Notes: generated from the letters alone by a model not told the origin. Counted from the stretch's first letter, positions 49,914 to 60,186 are shown. The stretch is 60,186 nucleotides of DNA from Falsirhodobacter sp. 20TX0035 (GCF_028307215.1 NZ_JAQMHV010000016.1:1-60186), one strand, 5' to 3'. A program made the numbers and translations.

Positions 49914-50942
49914 ATGACCCATCGCATCGCCATTCTTGGCGCTTCCGGCTACACGGGGGCGGAACTGGTCCGTCTGATCTCCACCCATCCGTCGATGCGG
50001 ATCGTGGCGCTGTCGGGCGACCGCAAGGCCGGCATGGCCATGGCCGAGGTGTTTCCCTTCCTGCGCCATCTTGACCTGCCGAAGCTGCAGAAGATCGAGG
50101 AGATCGACTTTTCGAACGTCGATCTCGCGTTCTGCGCCCTGCCGCACGCGACCTCTCAGGCCGTGATCAAGGACCTGCCGCGCGACCTGAAGATCGTGGA
50201 CCTGTCCGCCGACTTCCGACTGCGCGACCCGGCCGAGTATCAGAAGTGGTACGGTCAGCCTCACGCCGCCGAGGAGATGCAGAAGGAAGCCGTCTACGGC
50301 CTGACCGAGTTCTATCGCGATGAGATCCGGGCCGCGCGTCTGGTCGCCGGCACGGGTTGCAACGCGGCCACCGGCCAGTATGCCGTCCGCCCGCTCATCG
50401 AGGCGGGCGTGATCGACCTGGACGAGATCGTGATGGACCTGAAGGCCGGCGTGTCCGGCGCCGGGCGCAGCCTGAAGGAAAACCTGCTGCACGCCGAGCT
50501 GTCGGAAGGCACCAACGCCTACAGCGCCGGCGGCAAGCACCGCCACCTTGGCGAATTTGATCAGGAATTCTCGAAGCTCGCCGGTCGTCCGGTGCTGATC
50601 CAGTTCACGCCGCATCTGGTGCCGATGAACCGCGGGATCCTAGCCGACGTCTATGTGCGGGGGGAGCCTGCGGCGATCCACAAGGCACTGGCCGACCGTT
50701 ACGCGGACGAGCCGTTCCTTCACGTCCTGCCCTTTGGCACGCTGCCCTCCAGCCATGACGTGCGCGGATCGAACCACGTGCACATCGGTGTGATCGGCGA
50801 CCGCATCCCCGGACGCGCGCTGGTGGTTGCGACCCTCGACAACCTGTGCAAAGGGTCCAGCGGTCAGGCGATGCAGAACGCGAACCTGATGCTGGGGATC
50901 GAGGAAACGGCCGGATTGACGCTGGCCCCCGTCTTCCCCTGA
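49914..50942 (+). CDS. argC: N-acetyl-gamma-glutamyl-phosphate reductase
   Basis: Third step of arginine synthesis. 342 residues, type 1 Arg[19 protein letters not shown], catalytic Cys in [12 protein letters not shown], and the closing [24 protein letters not shown] lies upstream of the start. Between murI and ccmE, all on the plus strand. Confidence 0.97.
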   Translation: MTHRIAILGASGYTGAELVRLISTHPSMRIVALSGDRKAGMAMAEVFPFLRHLDLPKLQKIEEIDFSNVDLAFCALPHATSQAVIKDLPRDLKIVDLSADFRLRDPAEYQKWYGQPHAAEEMQKEAVYGLTEFYRDEIRAARLVAGTGCNAATGQYAVRPLIEAGVIDLDEIVMDLKAGVSGAGRSLKENLLHAELSEGTNAYSAGGKHRHLGEFDQEFSKLAGRPVLIQFTPHLVPMNRGILADVYVRGEPAAIHKALADRYADEPFLHVLPFGTLPSSHDVRGSNHVHIGVIGDRIPGRALVVATLDNLCKGSSGQAMQNANLMLGIEETAGLTLAPVFP

Positions 50943-50966
50943 TCACGAGCCACCTTTGGGGACACC

Positions 50967-51407
50967 ATGAAGGGTTTGAAAAAACGCCGGCGCATCCAGA
51001 TCATTGCGCTGGCTTTCGTCGCCTTGTCGGCATCGACGGCGCTGGTCGGCTGGTCCATGCAGTCGGGCATCAACTTCTTCCGCTCTCCCAGCCAGGTGCT
51101 GAGTGATCCGCCCAAACCCGGCGAGGTCTTCCGCCTGGGTGGGCTGGTCGCCGAAGGCAGCCTGATCCGCGGGCAGGGGGAGGCGATCACCTTCAACGTG
51201 ACGGACGGCGCCGTGCTGGTGCCCGCCCGCTACACGGGGGTGCTGCCGGACCTGTTCGGGGAAGGGGAGGGCGTGGTCGGCACCGGCAAGATGGAGGGCA
51301 ACACCTTTGTCGCCACCGAGATCCTGGCCAAGCATGACGAGAATTACATGCCGAAGGAAGTGGTGGACGCATTGAAGGAACAAGGCGTCTACGAAGCTCC
51401 GAAATGA
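50967..51407 (+). CDS. ccmE: cytochrome c maturation heme chaperone CcmE
   Basis: 146 residues with an N-terminal membrane anchor (12-33) and a periplasmic OB fold. The heme-binding His is in LAKHDENYMP. It accepts heme from CcmABCD and passes it to CcmF/H for attachment to apocytochromes such as the c-type hemes encoded at 23-28 kb. ccmF/ccmH do not follow; a terminator does. Confidence 0.96.
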   Translation: MKGLKKRRRIQIIALAFVALSASTALVGWSMQSGINFFRSPSQVLSDPPKPGEVFRLGGLVAEGSLIRGQGEAITFNVTDGAVLVPARYTGVLPDLFGEGEGVVGTGKMEGNTFVATEILAKHDENYMPKEVVDALKEQGVYEAPK

Positions 51408-51435
51408 AAAGGACCGGCCCTTGGGCCGGTCCTTT
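51408..51435. terminator. bidirectional terminator between ccmE and gltA
   Basis: AAAGGACCGGCC (51408-51419) pairs with GGCCGGTCCTTT (51424-51435) across CTTG, directly after the ccmE stop and before the convergent gltA stop. Confidence 0.88.
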
Positions 51436-51438
51436 GTC

Positions 51439-52725
51439 TTAGCGGGTTTCCAGATCCGTGTAATCGCGGCGCGCCGGGCCGGTGTAGAGCTGGCGCGGAC
51501 GGCCGATCTTCAGCGACGGGTCCGAGATCATCTCTTTCCACTGGCTGATCCAGCCGACCGTGCGCGAGAGTGCGAAGATCGGGGTGAACATCGCCGTGGG
51601 GAAGCCCATCGCATCCAGGATGATGCCCGAGTAGAAGTCGACGTTGGGGTAGAGCTTCTTGGAGATGAAGTACTCGTCCTCCAGCGCGATCCGCTCCAGC
51701 TCCTTCGCCACTTGCAGCGTCGGGTTGTTGTGGATGCCCATGAGTTCGAGGACTTCGTCCGCCGACTCCTTCATGACCTTGGCGCGCGGGTCGAAGTTCT
51801 TGTAGACGCGGTGGCCGAAGCCCATCAGGCGGAAGGGGTCGTTCTTGTCCTTCGCACGCTCGATGAATTCGGGGATGCGGTCGACCGATCCGATCTCGCG
51901 CAGCATCTCCAGGCAGGCCTGGTTGGCGCCGCCATGGGCCGGGCCCCACAGGCAGGCGATGCCCGCCGCGATGCAGGCGAAGGGGTTCGCGCCGGACGAT
52001 CCCGCCAGACGCACGGTGGAGGTCGACGCGTTCTGCTCGTGGTCCGCATGCAGCAGCATGATGCGGTCCATCGCCTTGGCGAGGATCGGGTTCACCTCGT
52101 AGGGCTCCGCCGGGACCGAGAAGCACATGTGCAGGAAGTTCGATGCGTAATCCAGATCGTTGCGCGGATACACGAAGGGCTGGCCGATCGCGTATTTGTA
52201 GGCCATCGCGGCGATGGTCGGCAGCTTGGCGATCAGGCGGAACGAGGCCACCTCGCGCTGGTGCGGGTCGGTGATGTCGGTGCTGTCGTGATAGAAGGCC
52301 GACATGGCGCCCACGACGCCGACCATGGTCGCCATCGGGTGCGCGTCGCGGCGGAAGCCGCGGAAGAAGTTGTGCATCTGTTCATGCACCATCGTGTGAC
52401 GCGTGACGGTGGTGCGGAACTCCTCCATCTGCGCCTTGGACGGCAGATCGCCGTACAGCAGCAGATAGCACACCTCAAGGAAGCAGGACTGTTCGGCCAG
52501 CTGCTCGATCGGGTAGCCGCGGTGCAGCAGTTCGCCCTTGTCGCCGTCGATGAAGGTGATCGCGCTGTCGCAGGACGCGGTGGAGGTGAAGCCGGGATCA
52601 TAGGTGAACACGTCCAGCTCGCCATAGAGCTTGCGGATGTCGAGCACGTCCGGGCCGGCCGTCGGGCTGCGGACCGGAAGGTCCACGGTCTTGTCGCCGA
52701 AGGTCAGTGAGGCGCTTTTCGTCAT
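51439..52725 (-). CDS. gltA: citrate synthase
   Basis: Entry enzyme of the TCA cycle. 428 residues, the Gram-negative type II (NADH-sensitive) length. Catalytic His in [34 protein letters not shown] and the Asp region VDFYSGIIL are visible. GAGAGGG precedes the start. Confidence 0.97.
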   Translation of the reverse strand: MTKSASLTFGDKTVDLPVRSPTAGPDVLDIRKLYGELDVFTYDPGFTSTASCDSAITFIDGDKGELLHRGYPIEQLAEQSCFLEVCYLLLYGDLPSKAQMEEFRTTVTRHTMVHEQMHNFFRGFRRDAHPMATMVGVVGAMSAFYHDSTDITDPHQREVASFRLIAKLPTIAAMAYKYAIGQPFVYPRNDLDYASNFLHMCFSVPAEPYEVNPILAKAMDRIMLLHADHEQNASTSTVRLAGSSGANPFACIAAGIACLWGPAHGGANQACLEMLREIGSVDRIPEFIERAKDKNDPFRLMGFGHRVYKNFDPRAKVMKESADEVLELMGIHNNPTLQVAKELERIALEDEYFISKKLYPNVDFYSGIILDAMGFPTAMFTPIFALSRTVGWISQWKEMISDPSLKIGRPRQLYTGPARRDYTDLETR

Positions 52726-52798
52726 AGGGTCATCCCTCTCCAGTCACGGAGGGACGAAATCGGCCCCCCAAACATCTTGCGGGGCCGCGGGGCGCAAT

Positions 52799-54187
52799 TC
52801 AAGCGGCGTCCCGAAGTCGCGCGATCGTTTCGTCCCGACCGATGGCCAGCATCATGTCGTAGACGCTTGGCGTCGCGGTCCGTCCGGCCAGTGCAGCGCG
52901 GATCGGGGCGGCCAGCTTGCCGAATCCCAGACCCCGTTCCTCCGCAAAGCCGGTCAGACGCGGCTCCAATTCCTCTTTGGTCCAGCTAGCATCCGCCAGC
53001 CGCTCCGTCAAATCTTTCAGTATGCTACGGGATACAAGGTCCAGCGCCGCCTCCGCCTTTTCGTCCCGTTCGACGGGACGGGAGACGAGGGCGAACCGTC
53101 CCTTTTCCAGCAGCTCCGGGAAGGTCTTGGCGCGGTCCTTCAGTGCGGGCATCGCGGCCAGCAGGCGTTCGCGCTGGATGCCATTCAGCGCCGGCTGGCC
53201 GCTGGCCGCAAGGAACGCCTCCAGTTCCGCCATCAGCGCCGTATCGTCCATCATGGCGATGTGCTGGCCGCAGGTGTGTTCCAGTTTCTTGAAGTCCAGC
53301 CGGGCCGGGGCGCGGCCGATGCCGGGCAGGTCGAACCACTCCTTCGCCTGTTCGGTCGTGAAGATCTCGTCGTCGCCATGGCTCCACCCCAGCCGGGCAA
53401 GGTAGTTGCGCATCCCGGCGGCGGGGTAGCCCATCACCTGATACTCCTCCACCCCGAGGGCGCCGTGGCGCTTGGACAGCTTCTTGCCGTCGGCGCCGTG
53501 GATCAGCGGGATGTGCGCCCAGACGGGAACGGTCCAGCCCATCGCGTCATACACCATTTGCTGGCGCGCGGCGTTGTTCAGGTGGTCGTCGCCGCGGATC
53601 ACGTGGGTCACCTCCATGTCGTGATCGTCCACCACCACGGCCAGCATGTAGGTGGGCGTGCCGTCCGACCGCAGGATGACCATGTCGTCCAGCGTGTTGT
53701 TGCGGAAGGTGACCTCGCCCTGCACCTCGTCGGCGATCACCGTGCTGCCCTCGCGCGGGGCCTTCATGCGGATCACGAAGGGGCCGTCGGGATGGTCCAT
53801 CCGGTCGCGCCATGGGCTCTGGAACAGGGTGGAACGCCCCTCGGCGCGCGCGGCCTCGCGGAAGGCCTCGATCTCCTCCTGGGTGGAGAAGCACTTGTAG
53901 GCCGCCCCCTTGGCCAGCATCTCGTGCGCGACGTCGGCGTGGCGGTCCTTGCGGTCGAACTGGCTGACCACCTCGCCGTCCCAGTCGAGGCCGAGCCAGG
54001 TGAGGCCCTTCAGGATCGCCTCCGTCGCTTCGGGGGTGGACCGTTCGCGGTCCGTATCCTCGATCCGCAGCAGGAACTTGCCGCCGCGCCCGCGAGCGTA
54101 CAGCCAATTGAAGAGCGCCGTCCGTCCGCCGCCGATGTGCAGATAGCCGGTGGGGGAGGGGGCGAAGCGGGTGACGATGGGGGTCAT
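52799..54187 (-). CDS. gltX: glutamyl-tRNA synthetase
   Basis: 462 residues, class I. HIGH motif [20 protein letters not shown] (as separate parts) and KMSKS motif [11 protein letters not shown]. Many alphaproteobacteria use one of two GltX forms also for tRNA-Gln followed by GatCAB. The start at 54187 gives [14 protein letters not shown]; an upstream in-frame extension is not conserved. Confidence 0.96.
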   Translation of the reverse strand: MTPIVTRFAPSPTGYLHIGGGRTALFNWLYARGRGGKFLLRIEDTDRERSTPEATEAILKGLTWLGLDWDGEVVSQFDRKDRHADVAHEMLAKGAAYKCFSTQEEIEAFREAARAEGRSTLFQSPWRDRMDHPDGPFVIRMKAPREGSTVIADEVQGEVTFRNNTLDDMVILRSDGTPTYMLAVVVDDHDMEVTHVIRGDDHLNNAARQQMVYDAMGWTVPVWAHIPLIHGADGKKLSKRHGALGVEEYQVMGYPAAGMRNYLARLGWSHGDDEIFTTEQAKEWFDLPGIGRAPARLDFKKLEHTCGQHIAMMDDTALMAELEAFLAASGQPALNGIQRERLLAAMPALKDRAKTFPELLEKGRFALVSRPVERDEKAEAALDLVSRSILKDLTERLADASWTKEELEPRLTGFAEERGLGFGKLAAPIRAALAGRTATPSVYDMMLAIGRDETIARLRDAA

Positions 54188-54262
54188 GAGGGGCGCCTTG
54201 TTAACGTTCTGGAAACCATGCCCGTGCAAGGTTTGTCGCCCCAGTGATTAGGCAATCGAGGC

Positions 54263-56302
54263 ATGAAGGACAAGCTTGTCGCCCCCCTTGTCGCCCTGTC
54301 CGGGATGGGCGGGGCGCTGTTCCCGCTGCTTCCGGTCTTTCTGGGCATGGGAATCGCCCTGTGGTTCGCCCTTCCGCGCGATCCGTCGGCGCTGGGCTAT
54401 GCCTTGGCCGGTGGTGTCCTTCTGTGCCTGACGGCGGTGGCCCTTCGCGGCCCGTTCTGGTGCCGGGTTCCGGCCTGGGGGCTCGTGGCGCTGGTGGCGG
54501 GCTTTCTGCTGATCGGCCTGCGCGCTTGGGTGCAGGAGGCGCCCATCCTCGGCTTTCGCTATTACGGCGCGGTGGAGGGGCGGGTGGTGGAGATCGACCG
54601 GTCCTCGGGCGATGACCTGCGCCTGACGCTGGACCGTGTGGTGCTGGAGCGGACGGACCCCGCGCGCACGCCGGACAAGGTCCGCGTGTCCCTTCACGGC
54701 GACCAGCCGTTCTTTGCGCCGGAGCCGGGGGCCCGGGTAATCCTGACCGCGCACCTGTCCGCCCCGATGCCGCCGACGGAGCCGGGCGGCTTCGACTTCC
54801 GTCGCATGGCGTTTTTCCAGCGGCTGGGGGCCATCGGCTACACCAGCACCCCCGTCCTGACCCTGACGGAGCCGGAGCCTTCGGCCCGCCTTGTCGGGCG
54901 GATGCGGGCGTGGCTGTCCGAAGGCGTCACCTCGCGCATTGACGGGCAGGCGGGGGCCTTTGCCGCGGGCGCGGTCACCGGCGACCGGTCGGCGATCACC
55001 CAGGATACGGTGGAGGCGCTGCGCGATTCCAACCTGTCGCATCTTCTGGCCATCTCGGGGATGAACCTCGCGTTTCTGGTGGGCTTCACCTTCGCCATCC
55101 TGCGCTATGGCCTTGCGCTGATCCCGTGGGTGGCGCTGCGGCTGGACACGAAGAAGATCGCGGCCGTGGCCTCTCTGGGTGTGGCGGGGTTCTACCTTGC
55201 ACTATCGGGCGGCAACGTCGCGACGGAGCGGGCCTTCATCATGTCCGCCATCATGCTGGGCGCCATTCTGGTGGAGCGTCGGGCGATGTCCATGCGGACG
55301 GTGGCGCTGTCGGCCCTGATCCTTCTGGCCCTTCAGCCCGAGGCGCTGGTGAACGCGGGCTTCCAGATGTCCATGGCCGCCACGGCGGCGCTGGTCTGGG
55401 GCTTCGGGATCGTGGACCGCCTGACCTTTCGCCAGACGTTGCCGCGCTGGACGGTTCCGGTCTACACCGCGCTTCTGTCCTCGGTGATCGGGGGGCTGGC
55501 GACGGGGCCGATCGCGGCGGCGCAGTTCAACCGCTTCGCGGAATTCGGGCTGCTGGCCAACCTGCTGACGGTGCCGGCGATGGGCACGCTGATCATGCCC
55601 GGCGCGGCGATCGCGGCGCTGCTGGGGCCGTTCGGCCTGCCGCAGCCCGGCCTGTGGCTGATGGAGCTGGGCGCGCGCTGGATCCTGATCGTGGCGCATT
55701 GGGTGGCGGGCTGGAAGGGTGCGGTCATCGGCGTTCCGTCGCCTCCGCCGGCGGTGATGCCGCTGATGATCCTGGGCGCCATCGGGATCATGGTCTGGCC
55801 GAACCGTTGGCGCGCGCTGGGCGCGGTGCCGATGGTCGCCGCCCTTGCGCTGTGGATCACGGCCAGCCGCCCACCTGTCCTTGTCAGCGGCGACGGGCTT
55901 CTGGTGGGCGTGATGGGGCCGGAAGGGAGGGTCCTGTCCCACCCCCGCGGCGGCCGTTTCGCCGCCGAGTCCTGGTTGCAGCGCGACGGCGATCTGGCCA
56001 CTCAGGAGATTGCAGCCGCACAGGTGGGTTTTGAGGATCAGGGAGAGGTGCGGACGATCGACCTTGGCGGCGTGCGTCTGGCCCATCTGAAAGGCAAGGC
56101 CGCCGAAGGAAAGGTCGTGGAAGCCTGCGGGATCGCGGACATCGTCATCATGGACCGCGAGTTGAAGGAGGACGCACCGGCGGGCTGCGCCATCTACGAC
56201 ACGGCGGCCCTGCGCGATACGGGCGCGCTGTCCTTGCAGGTGGACGGAAACAGCCTGCGCGTCATCCCGACCTTGGGCGCGCGCAGACCCTGGGATCAGT
56301 AG
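54263..56302 (+). CDS. ComEC/Rec2-family membrane protein
   Basis: 679 residues. N-terminal OB-like periplasmic domain (about 85-185), then the Competence channel domain with [27 protein letters not shown] and about ten spans. The C-terminal segment (after 550) has no HxHxDH, so the metallo-beta-lactamase-like nuclease domain of Bacillus ComEC is missing or strongly reduced. Role: translocation of single-stranded DNA across the inner membrane, relevant to natural uptake. Overlaps the lexA 3' end by 7 bases. Confidence 0.9.
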   Translation: MKDKLVAPLVALSGMGGALFPLLPVFLGMGIALWFALPRDPSALGYALAGGVLLCLTAVALRGPFWCRVPAWGLVALVAGFLLIGLRAWVQEAPILGFRYYGAVEGRVVEIDRSSGDDLRLTLDRVVLERTDPARTPDKVRVSLHGDQPFFAPEPGARVILTAHLSAPMPPTEPGGFDFRRMAFFQRLGAIGYTSTPVLTLTEPEPSARLVGRMRAWLSEGVTSRIDGQAGAFAAGAVTGDRSAITQDTVEALRDSNLSHLLAISGMNLAFLVGFTFAILRYGLALIPWVALRLDTKKIAAVASLGVAGFYLALSGGNVATERAFIMSAIMLGAILVERRAMSMRTVALSALILLALQPEALVNAGFQMSMAATAALVWGFGIVDRLTFRQTLPRWTVPVYTALLSSVIGGLATGPIAAAQFNRFAEFGLLANLLTVPAMGTLIMPGAAIAALLGPFGLPQPGLWLMELGARWILIVAHWVAGWKGAVIGVPSPPPAVMPLMILGAIGIMVWPNRWRALGAVPMVAALALWITASRPPVLVSGDGLLVGVMGPEGRVLSHPRGGRFAAESWLQRDGDLATQEIAAAQVGFEDQGEVRTIDLGGVRLAHLKGKAAEGKVVEACGIADIVIMDRELKEDAPAGCAIYDTAALRDTGALSLQVDGNSLRVIPTLGARRPWDQ

Positions 56303-56976
56303 TTGCGGATCAGGCCGACGAGGCGGCCCTGCACCTTGACCAGCGCCTCAGGCAGGATCCGCGTCTCAAACGCCGGGTTGGCGGCTTCAAGCGAGATCAT
56401 GCCCCCCTTGCGGCGGAAGCGTTTCAGCGTCGCCTCATGCCCCTCGATGAGGGCGACCACGATGTCGCCGTTGTCGGCCGTGGTCTGCTGGCGGATGATG
56501 ACGGTGTCGCCGTTGTTGATCCCGGCCTCGATCATCGAATCGCCTTCGACCGTCAGCGCGTAATGCTGCCCACGCCCTGCGATCATCGATCCCGGCACGG
56601 CCACATGGTGGGTGATGTTCTGGATCGCTTCCACGGGAATGCCCGCAGCGATCTTGCCCATCACAGGGATGTCCAGCGCGTCGATGGAGATGGGCATCGC
56701 CCCGGCGGGGGCAGCGGCGCGATCACCGTCGATCACCTTGGGGGTGAAGCCGCGTTCCATCGCCTCGGGCAGCTTCACGATCTCGATCGCGCGGGCGCGG
56801 TGGGCCAGCCGGCGGATGAAGCCGCGCTCCTCCAGCGCCGTGATTAGGCGGTGGATTCCGGACTTCGACTTCAGGACCAGCGCTTCCTTCATCTCGTCGA
56901 ACGAGGGGGGGACGCCGTCGCGTTCCGTACGCTCCCGGATGAAGGTGAGCAGTTCCATCTGCTTGCGCGTGAGCAT
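56296..56976 (-). CDS. lexA: LexA SOS repressor
   Basis: 226 residues: winged HTH ([22 protein letters not shown] region), Ala-Gly cleavage site MGKIAAGIP, catalytic Ser in [10 protein letters not shown] and Lys in EATLKRF. Represses SOS genes until RecA-stimulated self-cleavage. Its own promoter region holds three GTTC elements spaced by seven (56995-57020), so autoregulation is well supported. Confidence 0.97.
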   Translation of the reverse strand: MLTRKQMELLTFIRERTERDGVPPSFDEMKEALVLKSKSGIHRLITALEERGFIRRLAHRARAIEIVKLPEAMERGFTPKVIDGDRAAAPAGAMPISIDALDIPVMGKIAAGIPVEAIQNITHHVAVPGSMIAGRGQHYALTVEGDSMIEAGINNGDTVIIRQQTTADNGDIVVALIEGHEATLKRFRRKGGMISLEAANPAFETRILPEALVKVQGRLVGLIRNY

Positions 56977-56990
56977 GCGTTCCCCGTTTC

Positions 56991-58061
56991 TTAGGTTCCG
57001 CTCTTGTTCTGCCCGTGTTCACTATTTGTGTCAAGTGGTTGGTGGTCGGGATCGTGATAATCGTGCACGTTGCCCTGCCAGTCGGTGATCCGCCAGCGTC
57101 CGGCCCCCAGCGACTGCGCGTAATCCGCCGTCAATGGCACCTTGCCGTAACCCCCCGGAATGTCCAGCACATAGGTGGGGATGGCGATGCCGGACAGTTG
57201 CCCGCGCAGCGCCGCCATTAGCGTCTGACCCTCGGCGATGGTGGTGCGGAAGTGGCTGGTGCCGCGCGCCAGATCGCAGTGATGCAGGTAATAAGGCTTC
57301 ACGCGGTTGCGGATCAGGCCGCGGAACAGGGCTGTCAGCGTATCCGCGTCGTCGTTGATGCCCCGCAGCAGGACCGATTGCGACAGAAGGGGAACGCCGG
57401 CGTCGGCAAGCCGGGCGAGTGCGCCCCGCGCCTCTTCCGTCAGTTCGGCCGGATGGTTGGTGTGCACGACCATATAGGTGGTGGAGCCGCGCAGCGCCTC
57501 CAGCAGTTCGGGCGTGATGCGGTGCGGGGCGACGACGGGGACGCGGGTGTGGAAGCGGATCACCTCCAGATGGGGCAGGGCGCGCAGGCGCGTCATCAGG
57601 CGGCCCAGACGGCGGGGAGACAGGACCAGCGGGTCGCCCCCGGTCAGGATCACCTCGTGGATCTGCGGATGATCGGCCAGATAGGACAGGATGGCGTCCA
57701 GCTCGGCCTCGGTCAGGGTGCCGTCCTCGCCCACCGTTTCGCGGCGGAAGCAGAAGCGGCAATAGACTTCGCAGGTCTGGGTGCTGTGCAGGATCACGCG
57801 GTCGGGATAGCGGTGGGTCAGCCCGTGGACGGGGCTGTAGGCATCGTCGCCGATGGGATCGTGCAACTCTTCGGGCCGGATGGTCAACTCGGCCGGGGTG
57901 GGCACGAACTGGGCGTCCACGCCGGGATCGGCCGCGTCGCGCATGGCGGCGGTCATGCGGATGCGGAACTGCTGCGCCACCTCCTCAAGCTCGGCCGTCG
58001 CTTCGGGAAGGCGTCCGTCGCGCACCAGATCGGACAGGTTTTCGGAGGCGCGGGAGGTCAT
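56991..58061 (-). CDS. KamA-family radical SAM protein (lysine 2,3-aminomutase or EpmB-like)
   Basis: 356 residues. Radical SAM cluster CEVYCRFCF (CX3CX2C), [27 protein letters not shown] and [17 protein letters not shown]. The family converts L-lysine to beta-lysine; shorter members (EpmB) act on lysine for EF-P modification. No efp or epmA lies in the window, so the choice is open. Start at 58061 follows GGGAGG-type sequence after trimming an unconserved extension. Its 3' end contains the lexA SOS boxes. Confidence 0.9.
   Translation of the reverse strand: MTSRASENLSDLVRDGRLPEATAELEEVAQQFRIRMTAAMRDAADPGVDAQFVPTPAELTIRPEELHDPIGDDAYSPVHGLTHRYPDRVILHSTQTCEVYCRFCFRRETVGEDGTLTEAELDAILSYLADHPQIHEVILTGGDPLVLSPRRLGRLMTRLRALPHLEVIRFHTRVPVVAPHRITPELLEALRGSTTYMVVHTNHPAELTEEARGALARLADAGVPLLSQSVLLRGINDDADTLTALFRGLIRNRVKPYYLHHCDLARGTSHFRTTIAEGQTLMAALRGQLSGIAIPTYVLDIPGGYGKVPLTADYAQSLGAGRWRITDWQGNVHDYHDPDHQPLDTNSEHGQNKSGT
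56995..57020. promoter_or_regulatory. two overlapping SOS boxes (three GTTC, N7 apart)
   Basis: GTTC at 56995-56998, 57006-57009 and 57017-57020, each pair separated by exactly seven bases. GTTC-N7-GTTC is the known LexA site of alphaproteobacteria. The array begins 19 bases upstream of the lexA start, inside the last codons of the upstream KamA-type gene. Confidence 0.85.
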
Positions 58062-58171
58062 GGCAGAGCCTTCTGTCAGCGGGTGGGGCCTTATGCCGCG
58101 CGCGGCGCACCCTTGCAATGTCCCATCCCGCCGCGCCATCCTGCGGCCATGCCCATTGCAACGGACCCCTC

Positions 58172-58777
58172 ATGACGGATGAAAGCACCCCCGCCATCGG
58201 CCTGACCCTTCCGGAGGCGGAGGCCGCCCTTCTGCGGGACGCCTATTCCGAGGCGGATGTGATCCTGGAATATGGCGGCGGCGGGTCCACGCTTCTGGCG
58301 GCGGGCCTGCCGGGCAAGAGGGTGTTCTGCGTGGAGTCGGATCCCCTCTGGGCCGACAACCTGCGCGAGGCGTCGGCGGCGCTGCCATCCGTGCCCGCGC
58401 TGCATCATGTGGACATCGGGCGGGTGGGGGCCTGGGGGCGTCCGTTGACGCCGCGCCAGTGGCCGCGGTTTCATCTGTATCCGACGACCGTCTGGGATCG
58501 TCCGGACTTCGTTCATCCCGACGTCATCCTGATCGACGGTCTTCTGCGCCCCGCCTGCTTTGCCACCTGCGCTTTGCGGATCACGCGGCCGGTGATCGTG
58601 CTGTTCGACGATTACGTCCGGCGCCGTCCTTATCACGTGGTGGAGGAGATCCTGCGCCCCACGCTGATCGAGGGCCGGATGGCGGTGTTCGAGATGGTGC
58701 CCGGCCTTCTGGGTCCTTCCGACCTGACGCGCGTCCTTGGTATGTTCACACAGGTAAACTATGCCGGAGTTGCGTGA
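58172..58777 (+). CDS. methyltransferase-like protein
   Basis: 201 residues, soluble. ILEYGGGGST resembles a class I SAM-binding glycine loop (motif I), FCVESD is a likely acidic motif II, and VILIDGLLRPAC and VIVLFDDYVRRRPY follow. This pattern occurs in small methyltransferase-fold proteins near glycan genes. ATG at 58172 chosen as MTDESTPAIGL. It is 63 bases upstream of ugd on the same strand. Confidence 0.65.
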   Translation: MTDESTPAIGLTLPEAEAALLRDAYSEADVILEYGGGGSTLLAAGLPGKRVFCVESDPLWADNLREASAALPSVPALHHVDIGRVGAWGRPLTPRQWPRFHLYPTTVWDRPDFVHPDVILIDGLLRPACFATCALRITRPVIVLFDDYVRRRPYHVVEEILRPTLIEGRMAVFEMVPGLLGPSDLTRVLGMFTQVNYAGVA

Positions 58778-58840
58778 TGGACACCCAGCGTCCGGTGGGG
58801 TTTAGTGGCGCCACATGCGACAAGAACGACGGGAAAGATG

Positions 58841-60016
58841 ATGACGGATCGTAAGATTGCGATTGCAGGTATTGGTTATGTGGGTCTGTCAAACGCCGTG
58901 CTGCTGGCGCAGCACAACCGCGTCACCGCCGTGGACGTGAACGCCGACCGGGTGGCGATGCTGGAGCGGCGCGAATGCCCGATCGTCGATCGCGACCTGG
59001 AGGACTGGCTGGCCAACCGCGATCTGGATCTGCACGCCACACTGGACGCGAACGCCGCTTATGCCGATGCGGACTTCGTGATCGTGGCGACGCCCACGAA
59101 TTACGACCCGGTGACGAACTTCTTCGACACCTCCTCGGTGGAGGCCGTGATCGCGGCGGTGATCGCCGTGAACCGGACGGCGACGATCGTGATCAAGTCC
59201 ACGATCCCCGTGGGCTTCACGCAGGATGTCTCGGCCCGGCTGAACACGGATCAGGTGATCTTCAGCCCCGAATTCCTGCGCGAGGGCAGGGCGCTGCACG
59301 ACAACCTCCACCCCTCGCGCATCATCGTGGGCGAGAAGTCGGCGCGGGCCGAGGAATTTGCTGCCCTTCTGGTGGAAGGGGCCGAGGACAAGGACGTCCC
59401 CGTCCTGTTCACCGGCGCGGCCGAGGCGGAGGCGGTGAAGCTGTTCGCCAACACCTATCTTGCCATGCGCGTCGCCTTCTTCAACGAGCTGGACAGCTAC
59501 GCCCTCAGCCGTGGGCTGGCCACGCGCGAGATCATCGATGGCATCAGCCTGGATCCGCGGATCGGGGCCCATTACAACAACCCGTCCTTCGGCTATGGCG
59601 GGTATTGCCTGCCCAAGGACACGAAGCAGCTTCTGGCGAACTATTCCGAAGTGCCGCAGAACCTGATGCGCGCGATCGTGGACGCGAACCGCACGCGCAA
59701 GGACTTCATCGCCGACATGATCTTGGAAAAGAAGCCGCAGCGCGTCGGCATCTACCGGCTGGTGATGAAGGCGGGGTCCGACAACTTCCGCCAAAGTTCC
59801 ATCCAAGGGATCATGAAGCGGATCAAGGCCAAGGGGATCGAGGTCGTGGTCTACGAGCCGGCGATGGCAGAGGATCGCTTCTTCGGCTCGCGGGTGGAGC
59901 GGGACGTCCAGACCTTCAAGCAGGAGTGCGATATCATCGTCGCGAACCGCATGCTGCCCGAGCTGGAAGACGTGGCAGGCAAGGTGTTCACGCGTGACCT
60001 GTTTGGCGGAGACTGA
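58841..60016 (+). CDS. ugd: UDP-glucose 6-dehydrogenase
   Basis: 391 residues, short form closely resembling E. coli Ugd. Rossmann [34 protein letters not shown] (parts), catalytic Cys in [16 protein letters not shown] and the C-terminal [19 protein letters not shown]. Two NAD+ are used to make UDP-glucuronate for exopolysaccharide or LPS. ATG at 58838 or 58841 are both possible after GGGAAAG. Confidence 0.96.
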   Translation: MTDRKIAIAGIGYVGLSNAVLLAQHNRVTAVDVNADRVAMLERRECPIVDRDLEDWLANRDLDLHATLDANAAYADADFVIVATPTNYDPVTNFFDTSSVEAVIAAVIAVNRTATIVIKSTIPVGFTQDVSARLNTDQVIFSPEFLREGRALHDNLHPSRIIVGEKSARAEEFAALLVEGAEDKDVPVLFTGAAEAEAVKLFANTYLAMRVAFFNELDSYALSRGLATREIIDGISLDPRIGAHYNNPSFGYGGYCLPKDTKQLLANYSEVPQNLMRAIVDANRTRKDFIADMILEKKPQRVGIYRLVMKAGSDNFRQSSIQGIMKRIKAKGIEVVVYEPAMAEDRFFGSRVERDVQTFKQECDIIVANRMLPELEDVAGKVFTRDLFGGD

Positions 60017-60048
60017 CAGGCCGCAGTAAATACGCTGTAGAAACAGAA

Positions 60049-60080
60049 GGTTCCGTGAAAGTTTTGCGGAACCGTCATTT
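60049..60080 (+). terminator. ugd terminator
   Basis: GGTTCCG (60049-60055) pairs with CGGAACC (60067-60073) over an 11-base loop, followed by GTCATTTTCTC. Plausible intrinsic terminator 33 bases after ugd. Confidence 0.6.
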
Positions 60081-60086
60081 TCTCAC

Positions 60087-60115
60087 TTGCGTCTTTTTGC
60101 GTGTGGGCCTAGATA
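60087..60115 (+). promoter_or_regulatory. strong sigma-70-type promoter directed out of the window
   Basis: TTGCGT (60087-60092), exactly 17 bases, TAGATA (60110-60115), start near 60122. The remaining 65 bases have no start codon with a ribosome site and read as an untranslated, GC-rich leader, so a stable RNA (possibly an rRNA operon) may follow. The transcript lies beyond the edge. Confidence 0.6.
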
Positions 60116-60186
60116 CCGCCTCACCGAAGCGGAGACGCTTGGGACGGAAGGCGGCGGACGGGAACGGAAGCTTGTTGACTGTGGAA

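Overview
The window reads as an ordinary chromosomal segment of a high-GC alphaproteobacterium of the Rhodobacterales (Paracoccaceae/Rhodobacteraceae). The evidence is the housekeeping gene set and its order (glyQ-glyS-PPDK-like, infA-maf-RNase E/G-yacG, hisD-UPF0262-LMW phosphatase, murI-argC-ccmE, gltA/gltX/comEC/lexA), GTTC-N7-GTTC SOS boxes typical of alphaproteobacteria, an I+III-fused aa3-type oxidase, and several small proteins of a Rhodobacterales type. Coding density is very high, many genes overlap by ATGA, and no gap between genes exceeds about 230 bases. I see no insertion sequence, prophage, CRISPR array or integron.

Layout. 1-7.2 kb: a partial gene end, trkH, the two glycyl-tRNA synthetase subunits and a PPDK-like protein whose ATP-grasp half looks eroded. 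7.4-11.3 kb: a SleB-type wall hydrolase, folB (with an extra C-terminal domain), folP, glmM and a 37-residue membrane microprotein behind a two-way hairpin. 11.3-19.6 kb: ilvC divergent from two overlapping Lrp/AsnC genes, a UbiH-type monooxygenase, a HAD nucleotidase, a GntR regulator, a membrane glycosyltransferase, carA and yqeY. 19.6-28.6 kb: a heme-copper oxidase subunit I homologue that has lost its active-site ligands, lipB, tRNA-Leu(GAG), a serine hydrolase, and a five-gene respiratory operon (subunit II with cytochrome c, fused I+III, a small membrane subunit, CtaG, triheme cytochrome c). 28.7-35.1 kb: a BASS transporter, then minus-strand operons yacG/RNase G-like/maf/infA and hisD/UPF0262/LMW phosphatase, with a GFA-family gene between them. 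35.2-43.6 kb: rpmB, lepA, two GAPDH paralogues flanking a 46-residue membrane protein, DUF808 and transketolase. 43.7-48.9 kb: coiled-coil protein-zapA-MliC, the Fe-S trafficking pair bolA/grxD with an extra 55-residue gene between them, purL, a probable small RNA and a LysR regulator. 49-60 kb: murI, argC, ccmE, gltA, gltX, comEC, lexA, a KamA-type radical SAM enzyme, a methyltransferase-like protein, ugd, and at the right edge a strong promoter firing out of the window.

Themes. Carbon flow is prominent: GAPDH twice, transketolase, citrate synthase and a PPDK relative. The two gap genes carry the same LacI-type inverted repeat upstream and differ at the residues that choose NAD or NADP. Two proteins (PPDK-like, oxidase-like) keep the family fold but have lost catalytic residues, so they are candidates for regulatory or otherwise new roles. 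Four microproteins sit in informative positions (after glmM, between the gap genes, between bolA and grxD, next to the oxidase-like gene). I found no single large unknown system; the best candidates for new biology are the active-site-less oxidase subunit, the ATP-grasp-eroded PPDK, the bolA-microprotein-grxD unit and the purL-upstream small RNA.
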